46,190 nucleotides of DNA, taken from assembly GCA_028284145.1 (NCBI GenBank), contig JANQSH010000105.1, positions 1 to 46,190 on the forward strand, read 5' to 3'. Position numbers and translations under genes: made by a program. Below are positions 8,904 through 16,627 of the stretch, in pieces. Under the pieces are notes generated by a model. The model was not told the origin of the DNA. It did not search any database and worked only from the letters and a program-made list of their open reading frames with translations. Each line of letters begins with the position of its first letter. Within the stretch, counting starts at the first letter, position 1. The stretch comes from Planctomycetaceae bacterium. Its GTDB lineage: Bacteria; Planctomycetota; Planctomycetia; Planctomycetales; Planctomycetaceae.

Positions 8904-8971
8904 CCGTCATCCCCACGAAAGTGGGAACCCACTCTTCAATTCCCCGGATTCCCGCCTGCACAGGAATGATT
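8904..8971. repeat. REP-like dispersed palindrome between xseA and xseB
   Basis: The left half reads TCATCCCCACgaaaGTGGGA and the right half GGATTCCCGC...AGGAATGA, with about 22 bases between. This matches the well-known dispersed bacterial repeat of the type GTCATTCCCGCGAAAGCGGGAATCC in both halves, with some decay. No other copy is visible in this window. In RNA it could form two hairpins between the two exonuclease genes. Confidence 0.7.
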
Positions 8972-9066
8972 CAGATTAGGGTACGCTCACCCCGCATCTC
9001 CTCAGGAAATGAAATGTCGAGACCACAAGTGCACTCTGTCCTTTCCAGAAATGGCGAACTGTGAAT

Positions 9067-9435
9067 ATGGCAAACCATGAAAAAACGATGACTGACGAAC
9101 AGACATTTGAAGAATCTCTGGCGGAATTACATCAGATTGTGAATGATCTGGAAGATGGCACGCTGGGACTGGAAGAAGCATTAGGCCGATACGAGCGGGC
9201 AATCGGTTTGCTGAAGCAGTGTTACTCCACGCTGGAAACGGCTGAGCAGAAAATCGAACTGTTGATCGGCATCCATGAAGATGGTTCGCCGGAGATGGAA
9301 GATTTCGACGCCACGGCAACCTTCGATGATGGTGGTGAAGGAAAAAAAGCCCCGGCCAGACAGAAACGGAAAACGAAAAAGAAGGCGACAAAGAAACCGG
9401 CCACGTCGGAAGACGAAGAAGACGTGCTGTTCTGA
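9067..9435 (+). CDS. xseB: exodeoxyribonuclease VII small subunit
   Basis: Small subunit of exonuclease VII; several copies bind the large subunit through coiled coils. Residues about 10-75 carry the family signature (TFEESLAELHQIVNDLED, LGLEEALGRYERAIGLLK). The protein is 122 aa, longer than the usual 70-85. The extra part is an acidic stretch, then a Lys/Arg-rich tail (ARQKRKTKKKATKKPATS), then a short acidic end. The basic tail may bind DNA, which is an inference. The ATG at 9067 is preferred over the GTG at 9061. Confidence 0.93.
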   Translation: MANHEKTMTDEQTFEESLAELHQIVNDLEDGTLGLEEALGRYERAIGLLKQCYSTLETAEQKIELLIGIHEDGSPEMEDFDATATFDDGGEGKKAPARQKRKTKKKATKKPATSEDEEDVLF

Positions 9436-9456
9436 TCTTAACCTGCCGCGGGTGGT

Positions 9457-9477
9457 CCAGGTTACTCGCCAACCTGG
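9457..9477 (+). terminator. stem-loop downstream of xseB
   Basis: A perfect inverted repeat, CCAGGTT-actcgcc-AACCTGG, lies 22 bases after the xseB stop. No T run follows, so it is at best a weak or Rho-assisted terminator, or a 3' stabilising hairpin. Confidence 0.3.
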
Positions 9478-9637
9478 TGCCAGAAAAAGGCGCGCAAGCC
9501 CGTGCCGGTTCGTCTCTCTCAAAACGACTCTTTTCATCGCTGATTCGCGGTTTTCGCGTGTTACCTTTACAATCAGGAGAAAAAAAGACGAGGACATGCC
9601 CTGAATTGACGATCCACCTCTTTGGAACCCGCATACC

Positions 9638-10576
9638 ATGAGATTCCTATTTCCAATTTGCCCGTTTTCCATCTGCCTGTCATTCATCTGTTTGATGTCC
9701 GCCAGTTTGTCGGCGGAAGAACTGTTCGAGCCGCAGCAGGATGCCATCCCGATACCTCCGCCGGAAGGCGCGATCGTGCTTTATGATGGTGAAGACAGCA
9801 ACATGTTCCTGAGCAAGAAAGGAGAGAAGATCAATTGGCCAATCGAAGAGGGCCTGCTCATTTCGACACCCGGCGGGACACGCTCCAATCATATTGTGTC
9901 GCAGGTTCATTTCCGCGATGCCGATATCCATGTGGAATTTGCAGTCAACGAAAAAGGTGCAGGCAACAGTGGCATCTATATTCACGGCAACTATGAGTTG
10001 CAGATCATTCACTCCTTCGGCAAGAAGAAGTTGTCGCGGGAAGACATCGGTGCGATATACGGCTTTCACAAGCCGCTGGTCAATGCAGCACGAGACCGGG
10101 GAGAATGGCAGGTGTACGACATTCGTTATCGTGCCCCAAGACGTGATGAAAACGGCCAAATTGTGAAAGAAGGCTCGATTACCGCCTGGCTGAATGGTCA
10201 GAAGGTGCAGGACAATGCTCGGTTTGGCAAGCCTCGATCGGTCTATCACCCCTACCGCTACAACACCACACCATACCTCAAGAAAATCTGGGAACGACAG
10301 AAGAAGACGGGGGTGGGGCCGGTCTTTTTGCAGGACCATGGCAACCCGGTAAAGTTCCGAAATATCTGGATTCGTCCATTGGATGACAAAGCCTTCGTAT
10401 ACAATCCGGACGAAGAGAAACCAACCGACAGGAATTCTGGCGAAACGAAGCCGGTCAGGAAAGACAACCAAAAAATGTCGGCGGATAAAAACAAACTGAA
10501 AAAGAACAAACCAAAGAAGGACAATAAGCCCAAGGACCAGGCGACGGACGAACCAGATGCGAAACCGCAATTGTGA
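9638..10576 (+). CDS. secreted DUF1080 (3-keto-disaccharide hydrolase) protein
   Basis: Exported protein of 312 aa with a signal peptide (MRFLFPICPFSICLSF..., cleavage near ASLSA) and a single DUF1080 jelly-roll domain: AIVLYDGEDSNMFLS, WPIEEGLLIST, DADIHVEFAVNEKGAGNSGI, GNYELQIIHSFG and VFLQDHGNPVKFRNIWIRPL. The family is greatly expanded in Planctomycetes and includes enzymes that act on 3-keto-glycosides; the substrate here is unknown. After the domain comes a tail of about 60 residues rich in Lys, Asn, Asp and Pro (MSADKNKLKKNKPKKDNK). This tail is unusual and is probably disordered. Confidence 0.9.
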   Translation: MRFLFPICPFSICLSFICLMSASLSAEELFEPQQDAIPIPPPEGAIVLYDGEDSNMFLSKKGEKINWPIEEGLLISTPGGTRSNHIVSQVHFRDADIHVEFAVNEKGAGNSGIYIHGNYELQIIHSFGKKKLSREDIGAIYGFHKPLVNAARDRGEWQVYDIRYRAPRRDENGQIVKEGSITAWLNGQKVQDNARFGKPRSVYHPYRYNTTPYLKKIWERQKKTGVGPVFLQDHGNPVKFRNIWIRPLDDKAFVYNPDEEKPTDRNSGETKPVRKDNQKMSADKNKLKKNKPKKDNKPKDQATDEPDAKPQL

Positions 10577-10599
10577 ACGCGCGTTGGTGATACGAGGGA

Positions 10600-11190
10600 A
10601 TGGTTGTGATGTCCCTGCCTGTACCAGATTCTCCCGACGAAGCCAACGACCAACTGGTGGCCTGTCTCGAGGCTTTCATTCAGCAATGGGAAGATGATTG
10701 CTCCCTTCCCGATTTCGCTTGTTCTCTGCGGTTTGGTGGCAGCAGCCTATCCTTTTTTCTGGTGACGATGTTCAATGTGCGGACGATCTATCCCCGGCTC
10801 ATTCAGAACCATCTGCCGGTATCTGACGATATTCATTTGCTGCCTTTGGTTGAGCAGCAGGCCTGGGTTTATTTGTTGATCGCGGTGACGACGCCCTTCC
10901 TGGCGATCTCACCTCTGGTGGCGGTCGATTCGTCTGCCCGGTTTGCGTTGGGAACATTCAGCCTGATCGGATTGCTCGGTTGCGGCCTGGTATTCTGGCT
11001 TTACCGCAAAATCATGGACGATATACAGGCACTAAAGCAGTTTACCTTTTCGTGCGACGGTTCTCGCTCGCGGGAGTCTGCGTTTGAAGGCCAGACGACG
11101 ACTTTCGCGCCACAGAAGGGCGTAATACGCTCTAAAAATCTGTACGGACCGCAGAACGGACGACTGATTGATCTGACTCGACTTGTTTGA
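10600..11190 (+). CDS. membrane protein with repeat-encoded C terminus
   Basis: Protein of 196 aa; I do not recognise a family. Residues 1-40 are acidic and cytoplasmic-looking (DSPDEANDQLVACLEAFIQQWE). About three hydrophobic segments follow (SLSFFLVTMF, AWVYLLIAVTTPFLAIS, FALGTFSLIGLLGCGLVFW). From codon 145 on, the sequence is R1 repeat copy B read in frame (QFTFSCDGSRSRESAF), followed by a few more codons to the stop at 11190. The last 50 or so residues are therefore probably not ancestral, and the original stop may have been lost when the repeat arrived. An ATG at 10609 is an alternative start. Confidence 0.65.
   Translation: MVVMSLPVPDSPDEANDQLVACLEAFIQQWEDDCSLPDFACSLRFGGSSLSFFLVTMFNVRTIYPRLIQNHLPVSDDIHLLPLVEQQAWVYLLIAVTTPFLAISPLVAVDSSARFALGTFSLIGLLGCGLVFWLYRKIMDDIQALKQFTFSCDGSRSRESAFEGQTTTFAPQKGVIRSKNLYGPQNGRLIDLTRLV
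11034..11133 (+). repeat. R1 repeat, copy B (inside a reading frame)
   Basis: A full 100-bp copy from AAAGCAGTTTACC to the terminal hairpin AGGGCGTAATACGCTCT. It differs from copy C by about 8 bases when C is reversed, and both share the block CAGACGACGACTTTCGCGCC that other copies lack. It lies inside the 3' part of a membrane protein gene. Confidence 0.93.
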
Positions 11191-11226
11191 CAGTTTGGCC
11201 CTTCGGCAACGATGATATCCAATTCA

Positions 11227-11247
11227 TGACACGGCAACGCCGTGACA
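11227..11247. promoter_or_regulatory. inverted repeat upstream of moxR
   Basis: The symmetric sequence TGaCACGGC-aac-GCCGTGaCA lies 54 bases before the moxR start. It could be an operator or a leader hairpin. No T run follows, so it is not a classic terminator. Only one copy is seen. Confidence 0.35.
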
Positions 11248-11301
11248 AACTCACCCCGCGACGAACTCGAATGCCCTTCCGATTGAGAAAACGAATTCAA
11301 A

Positions 11302-12366
11302 ATGAACGATACTGAGAACAACAACGACATTCAGGCTGTCGAAAAACTCGTTCAGTCCTATGAACGGATTCGCAACGAATTGCAGAAAGTGATTGTTGGC
11401 CAGAATCGAGTGATCGAAGAATTGCTGGTCGTATTGCTGGCAGGCGGACATTGCCTGCTGGTTGGAGTGCCGGGATTGGCAAAAACGTTGATGGTCCGCA
11501 CTCTCGCTCAGACGCTGGACCTCTCCTTCAACCGGATTCAATTCACGCCCGATTTGATGCCGGCAGACATCACCGGGACGGAAATGATCCAGGAAGATAA
11601 AGCGACCGGCACGCGTGAATTCAAATTTCTTCCTGGCCCTGTCTTTGCGAACGTCGTGCTGGCCGACGAAGTGAACCGCACACCTCCCAAAACGCAAGCC
11701 GCTTTACTGGAGGCGATGCAGGAACATCAGGTGACAACCGGTGGAGAGCGGCATCCACTACCGGATCCCTTCTTCGTTCTCGCCACGCAGAATCCGATTG
11801 AACAGGAGGGGACCTACCCGCTGCCGGAAGCGCAACTCGATCGCTTCATGTTTGAAGTCTTCGTCGATTATCCCGATGAAAATGAAGAGTTTCAGATCGT
11901 CCGGCAGACAACTTCGGAAACGCAGGCGAGTGTCGAGCAAATCGTCAGTCGGGAAGATGTGCAGGAGTTGCAGAACATCGTGCGGCGGGTGCCAGTGGCC
12001 GATCACATCATCCGTTATGCCATGCAGTTTTCGCGATTGACGCGGCGGGAACAAGGAGATGTACCAGACTTCGTGGAACAGTACGTGAGTTGGGGGGCCG
12101 GTCCCCGCGCGAGTCAGTACCTTGTCCTCGGAGCCAAGGCGCGGGCAATGTTGCAGGGGCGGGCTCATGTCAGTACGGAGGATATCCGTGCTGTCGCAAC
12201 TCCGGTGTTGAGACATCGCATCATTACGAATTTCAATGCCGAAGCAGAAGGTATTACGCCCGATGTGATCGTTCAGAAGTTGACCGAAGTGATCGACAAG
12301 ACGACGGGGAAGGAAAGCCACTCTCCAGCAACCGAAGGTTTGTTCAAGACGGTGGAGAACGCGTGA
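11302..12366 (+). CDS. MoxR family AAA+ ATPase
   Basis: AAA+ ATPase of 354 aa of the MoxR group, chaperone-like proteins that usually work with DUF58 and VWA-domain partners on envelope or metal-cofactor proteins. Walker A is GVPGLAKT (residues 55-62) and Walker B is VVLADEVNR (118-126), followed by TPPKTQAALLEAMQE. The sensor region is FVLATQNPIEQEGTYPLPEAQLDRF, with the C-terminal lid domain after it. In most genomes a DUF58 gene follows directly. Here moxR stands alone between two inverted R1 copies, and the DUF58 gene lies at 25.4 kb. Confidence 0.95.
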   Translation: MNDTENNNDIQAVEKLVQSYERIRNELQKVIVGQNRVIEELLVVLLAGGHCLLVGVPGLAKTLMVRTLAQTLDLSFNRIQFTPDLMPADITGTEMIQEDKATGTREFKFLPGPVFANVVLADEVNRTPPKTQAALLEAMQEHQVTTGGERHPLPDPFFVLATQNPIEQEGTYPLPEAQLDRFMFEVFVDYPDENEEFQIVRQTTSETQASVEQIVSREDVQELQNIVRRVPVADHIIRYAMQFSRLTRREQGDVPDFVEQYVSWGAGPRASQYLVLGAKARAMLQGRAHVSTEDIRAVATPVLRHRIITNFNAEAEGITPDVIVQKLTEVIDKTTGKESHSPATEGLFKTVENA

Positions 12367-12854
12367 CGACCAAAAGTAACCACGTTCTCACGAGGTTGTC
12401 GTATATCTGATTGTTTTCCTGTTGTCATCTGGAATGGGTTCCGTCAGGTTGGTGTCGGATTGCCAAGTGTACAGAGAGGATAACATTCCCCGTGGGATTC
12501 ACCCGCCATTGAACGAAATCAGATGGTACTGTTCCCAGAACGGTTGGATAAGAAACTGTTCGTACAGATTACGCTGGTCGCCCGATATACCAGGTTCGGA
12601 TGCCCACCAGCCGGCAGGCATCCCTCTATCAGGATCGGCTTCAATCAACGATTCCAATCGTCACCGTGGGTTCGCCTGTTCCCTGTCGTTGTAACTCTTC
12701 ACCTCTAGAGCGTGTTACGCTCTTCTGTGGCGCGAAAGTCGTCGTCTGGCCTGTAAACGCAGATTCCCGCGAGCGAAAACCGTCACACGAAAAGGTAAAC
12801 TGCTCTAACAAACGGGCAAGAAACGAATCCAACAAAAAGCGATGAATTCTGTCT
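12367..12854. other. gene-free stretch after moxR
   Basis: The left part (to about 12700) has short open frames on both strands but none with family character. The right part is R1 copy C. The last 48 bases lead to the stop of the HEAT-type gene on the other strand. No terminator hairpin with a T run is visible after moxR. Confidence 0.5.
12707..12806 (-). repeat. R1 repeat, copy C
   Basis: A full 100-bp copy in minus orientation, with the hairpin end on the left (AGAGCGTgttACGCTCT) and GGTAAACTGCTCT on the right. It is the nearest relative of copy B and faces it across the moxR gene. Confidence 0.93.
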
Positions 12855-13904
12855 TCAATCCTCCGTCGAGAGATCAATCTCGAGCAGTCTGGCTAACGCC
12901 GCACGTTGATATGTCGGTGTCGGAACCGACTGATGATGAACTTCCACAACCGGGACCTTCGGCTGTTCAACCGGCGGGTTGGAATTGTCACAGGCTGACC
13001 CTTCGCAGCAAGCATCATCGTCGACAATTTTGAACCCACACGCATCCAGCGCCTCTTCGACCTGATCCACTACGCCTTTGTCGCAGTCACCCAAGGCACA
13101 GGACAACGCCTGCACCAGTTCCGGTGTGCAACAACAGGGATTCTTTCGAAGTTGATCGCCAATTTCGTCAGCAGCCTTCTCCCGTACATTGTCATCTTTG
13201 TCATTCAGACCATGAAGGAGTGCGCAGATAATTTCCGGATTGCACTGACACGAATAGTTGTCGCCGATTCGGTGAATGGCCCGGAGCCGATCTCTGGCGT
13301 GACAGGCGGTCTGAGCCTGATAGATCAACCGTGCCAGCTTCCAGCCTTCTTTTTCCGATCGAACTGTCACGCGGGGACCACAGATGCCATCACAGTTCGG
13401 GTTGTTCGCGTCAGCACAAAACTGTTTTCCAACCGAGCCGGATTGTTCGGGAGCAGCACATGTCGTGTCGCAGCCTTTCATCTTCACCGGTGTGCAGCAG
13501 GAATCCGGTGCTGCGCAGTTGGCAACAGATGTATCACACGCTTTTAAGTCAGTCACACAACGACGCGGCACGATGTATCTGGTTTGCCGCACTCGCGCGG
13601 ATGTTGGTGCGCACCGGATCGGTCCCGTATCAGCCTTCGTCTGGAACATTGGTGGCACCGACAGATTCGATTTCGATGCCGCCTGTTCGATTTTGCTGAT
13701 CTGCTGGTAGAGTTCCTTATCGGACCGTCCGCCCTCCTGTCGAACTGGAGCCCGACTGGGACGGCAGAATGCAGGGGCGTCTGCCGAACTTGTCTCGTTC
13801 CCACTCTTGCCATCACCCTTCAAAGTCTCCAACAGCCCGGCGTTCGCCGCCGACCCGAGACAGCAAACGACGAGCGCGACGACTCCGCTTTGAATCCATT
13901 TCAT
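12855..13904 (-). CDS. exported cysteine-rich HEAT-repeat-like protein
   Basis: Protein of 349 aa with a signal peptide (MKWIQSGVVALVVCCLG..., cleavage near SAANA). The ATG at 13904 has AGGAG 9 bases upstream and is preferred over the longer frame from 13991. About 25 cysteines are spread along the mature chain, many in pairs or CxxxC spacing (DSCCTPVKMKGCDTTC, NPNCDGICGP, NPCCCTPE). The middle and C-terminal part has two or three HEAT-like helical repeats (ICALLHGLNDKDDNVREKAA, VQALSCALGDCDKGVVDQVE). Similar exported Cys-rich proteins are known from Planctomycetes. The function is unknown; disulphide-stabilised envelope structure is an inference. Confidence 0.8.
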   Translation of the reverse strand: MKWIQSGVVALVVCCLGSAANAGLLETLKGDGKSGNETSSADAPAFCRPSRAPVRQEGGRSDKELYQQISKIEQAASKSNLSVPPMFQTKADTGPIRCAPTSARVRQTRYIVPRRCVTDLKACDTSVANCAAPDSCCTPVKMKGCDTTCAAPEQSGSVGKQFCADANNPNCDGICGPRVTVRSEKEGWKLARLIYQAQTACHARDRLRAIHRIGDNYSCQCNPEIICALLHGLNDKDDNVREKAADEIGDQLRKNPCCCTPELVQALSCALGDCDKGVVDQVEEALDACGFKIVDDDACCEGSACDNSNPPVEQPKVPVVEVHHQSVPTPTYQRAALARLLEIDLSTED

Positions 13905-14294
13905 TTCGACACACTCCTGTTTTGCTGCCCAAATATGTGCGCAATCAATCGCCCGCAGGATGGAATCCGTTTCGTCGTATCGGCGGGGCAACCGCTGATG
14001 CTTGAACGACTCAATCCTTCAATTTCAAAAAGACTTACGGCGATTGTCGTACAGGTCATTCCACCTGTATCGATTGGGAAATCTGTTGGCGAGTTGGCAT
14101 GCGCAAGGTAGCCCTGCAATCCGAAATCGGCGAGAAGTTGCGTAATCTGGGGACGAGCAGCCAGGATACAGGGATGTCATCCGTCAATCACACCTGTGAC
14201 GTTTTGCCACCGGTTTTCCGAATGTATCGGATGACTCAAATCCGAAAAGTCTGCGGCGAATTCACAATGACCAACCAAAACTGTCGCGATCCGG
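13905..14294. other. intergenic stretch between two minus-strand genes
   Basis: Nothing convincing is seen except the AGGAG ribosome binding site of the HEAT-type gene at its left end. Short open frames here show no family character. A promoter for the HEAT-type gene should lie here, but no clear hexamer pair stands out. Confidence 0.45.
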
Positions 14295-15560
14295 TCACTT
14301 CTTCTCGTTTGCCGTTCCGCCGTTCTTCCGGGACGAGCCTTGACTGTCTGCATCGTCACCCTGCATCGTCACCACTGTCGTCGTCGTTGCGTCGCCATTA
14401 TTGCTGTCGGAGGTCTGAGTGTCTGCAGGGGTCTTTTTTGTTTCCTCCGAACCCTCGGCTCCAAACTTCTCCCTGGAGAGTTCAAACAATTCGGTGTTAA
14501 AGATCTGGATCAGAGCATGCAGGCAGGAAGCCACAATCGGGCCGATGAATACACCCCACAACCCCATGACTTCAAGCCCGCCCAGCACGCTGATGAATGC
14601 CAGCAACGGATGCAACTTCGTATCGTTCTGCAGAACGTAGGTCCGAATGACGTTGTCAAGCGTTCCCACGACGACGCTGCCCCACGCTGCCAGCCCAATT
14701 GCGGAAACCCAATGCCCTTGCCAGGCGAGCCACGCGGCACATGGCGCCCAAACCAGCCAGGTCCCCGCCAGTGGTATCAGGGCACCCATTGTACTGACGA
14801 CCAGAAACAGGAAGAAGTGGTCAAACCCGACCACTTTGAGCGCAACAGCCGTTGCCAACCCCTGCACGATGGCGGCGAGAAATGTTGCAATGACCACGGA
14901 ACGCACAACACGCGTAAATTGGCCGAGCAGTTCTCGCTGGTAGTCGACATGAACCGGAATCAGGCCCTCGCTCGATTTGAGCAGATTCGGTCCGTCTGCG
15001 AGGAAGTAGTAAAGCGCGATGAGAAACATTGCGAGTGAGATCACGAAACCAAACACTGCTTCCAACACGCCGAGTGTTGCCCCCACCGTCGCCCCGGCAT
15101 TGCCCAGTGTCTTTGCAGAAATCGCCTTCAACGCCTTTTGAATTTCAACGCGCATCCATTCGGCATCAAATCTGGGCGGAAGGTAGGGCTCCGCGGCCTC
15201 AATCCAACGATCGAGATTCAATTCATCCTGAACGTTCTGGACGACTTCATTCCAATCCGACCCCCAGAAGTTTTCGTGCGCGAAGGCATAAAGCTGGACG
15301 CCACCGATAAACACTCCTACCAGCAGCGGGATAAAAACTGCGGCAAACACACCACCGGTTGTCAAACCTGCCGCCAGTCGAATGCGACCTTTCGTTCGCC
15401 TGACCAGATACTGAAACAGCGGCTGACACAAAATGGCGATCACACCGGCGAGGAACAAAGGCAAGAGGAACGGAGCAATGACCTGGTAAAACGTCAGCCC
15501 CAGAAAGACAATCAGGACAGTGAGGATGGTCAGTGAAACAATACGAGCCATCGAAGGCAT
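14295..15560 (-). CDS. AI-2E family (PerM/TqsA-like) permease
   Basis: Integral membrane protein of 421 aa with about eight hydrophobic helices in the AI-2E exporter layout: an N-terminal pair (VSLTILTVLIVFLGLTFYQV, FLLPLFLAGVIAILCQPLF) and a third helix. A long extracytoplasmic loop follows (residues about 95-155). The C-terminal cluster includes FISVLGGLEVMGLWGVFIGP, a typical family end motif. Members export diverse small molecules; the substrate here cannot be told. The C-terminal 50 residues are a polar, low-complexity Ser/Thr/Asp tail. The start is the ATG at 15560, or 15551 as an alternative. Confidence 0.9.
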   Translation of the reverse strand: MPSMARIVSLTILTVLIVFLGLTFYQVIAPFLLPLFLAGVIAILCQPLFQYLVRRTKGRIRLAAGLTTGGVFAAVFIPLLVGVFIGGVQLYAFAHENFWGSDWNEVVQNVQDELNLDRWIEAAEPYLPPRFDAEWMRVEIQKALKAISAKTLGNAGATVGATLGVLEAVFGFVISLAMFLIALYYFLADGPNLLKSSEGLIPVHVDYQRELLGQFTRVVRSVVIATFLAAIVQGLATAVALKVVGFDHFFLFLVVSTMGALIPLAGTWLVWAPCAAWLAWQGHWVSAIGLAAWGSVVVGTLDNVIRTYVLQNDTKLHPLLAFISVLGGLEVMGLWGVFIGPIVASCLHALIQIFNTELFELSREKFGAEGSEETKKTPADTQTSDSNNGDATTTTVVTMQGDDADSQGSSRKNGGTANEKK

Positions 15561-15954
15561 ATTGATTTCCCCGTATTACGGATCAGATTTTTGAGAGAGA
15601 GATTGCTGGAAAATGGAAGGGACAAATCGCAAAAAAAAAGCAAGTACCAAAACAGGCCTTTCCTGATCAGTCAGTCTACCGCGAAATCCTGCGAAATGTG
15701 ATACAATGCCGACATCAGCAGAATAAAGTTCGCAATTCGCGCCTCAAAATGGGGTTGGTCGTTCACCACAAGCATTTCTCACCCGCGAATTTGACGGAGT
15801 TTTCTGGCATCGATCTTTCCTGCACAACAGGACAACTCAAAATCTCTGTTTGCGACGAATTCACTCATATATCTCTTTGTGAAGTCTCGCCACGAACCGG
15901 TTTTGAAACTGGGTCCAAAACAACATTTCGAATCGCGACAAGGAGGCGGGTATC
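15561..15954. other. divergent intergenic region
   Basis: This lies between the permease (minus) and the ACT-domain gene (plus). It holds an A-rich tract near 15630-15640, a candidate extended -10 promoter (listed separately) and the strong AAGGAGG ribosome binding site of the ACT gene at 15940-15946. No gene is seen. Confidence 0.5.
15699..15707 (+). promoter_or_regulatory. candidate extended -10 promoter for the ACT-domain gene
   Basis: TGATACAAT matches the extended -10 form TGnTAtAAT. No good -35 is seen at the usual distance, which is acceptable for extended -10 promoters. It would give a leader of about 240 bases before the ACT-domain gene. Confidence 0.35.
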
Positions 15955-16563
15955 ATGGCGAAACGATATATCCTTTCCATCACGGCAGCTAATCGTGTCG
16001 GAATTCTCGCCGCACTGACTACCGCCCTGGACGAATTGAATGCCACTTTAGTGGAAATGAGTCAGACGGTTTTGCAGGAGTTCTTTACGATCATTCTTGC
16101 TGCAGAGTTCCCTGAGAAGAACGGGCCGGAGCTCATTTTGGATCACATCGAAGGGGTTTGCCGGCCCTTTTCGATGAAAATCAGCCTGAGTGATCCGCAG
16201 GCGGAAAACCTGCCTATGGTGCCTCCCGAAGAGGTGGAGATCTATTTTCTGACGGTCAAAGGGGCAGACCAGCCGGGAATCACGCGCGATATTTTTTCCA
16301 AACTGGCCGCAGAGGGCATCGATATTCACGACCTTTACGGTCGCAGTGAACGCGTTGAGGGTTCGTTTTCGCTGGTGATGGAATTGGCCGTTCCCAGAGG
16401 AACAGACAAATCTCAGATTCGATCGGATCTGGAACAACTCTGTGAAGCGCGTGGGCTGGACGTGACGATGGAACACGAAGAGGATTTCATCGCGGATGAG
16501 GAACCGATTCCGATTCGTGTCGCCGCCACACATCAGGCGCAGAAGGCGGAATTTGAATCGTAA
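15955..16563 (+). CDS. double ACT-domain protein (GcvR-like)
   Basis: Protein of 202 aa made of two ACT domains: residues 1-80 (MAKRYILSITAANRVGILAA) and about 95-180 (FLTVKGADQPGITRDIFSKL, IDIHDLYGRSE). ACT domains bind amino acids or similar small ligands. This arrangement is that of GcvR-like proteins, which in gamma-proteobacteria antagonise GcvA. No gcv genes are near, so the target is unknown. The start is secure: AAGGAGG lies 8 bases before the ATG, one of the best ribosome binding sites in the window, which suggests strong translation. A short acidic tail follows the second domain. Confidence 0.88.
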   Translation: MAKRYILSITAANRVGILAALTTALDELNATLVEMSQTVLQEFFTIILAAEFPEKNGPELILDHIEGVCRPFSMKISLSDPQAENLPMVPPEEVEIYFLTVKGADQPGITRDIFSKLAAEGIDIHDLYGRSERVEGSFSLVMELAVPRGTDKSQIRSDLEQLCEARGLDVTMEHEEDFIADEEPIPIRVAATHQAQKAEFES

Positions 16564-16627
16564 CGATGAACACTCTCCCCTGGTCGATTGAATACCGCCC
16601 GTCAAGAACTGGTTTCGCCTTTCACTC

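Noticed and set aside
9680-10570. 296-aa open frame antisense to the DUF1080 gene
   Set aside because: It is a mirror of a well-supported family gene, has no family character of its own, and its length follows from codon bias of the sense strand.
12523-12708. 61-aa open frame after moxR
   Set aside because: It runs into R1 copy C, and I see no family character or ribosome binding site.
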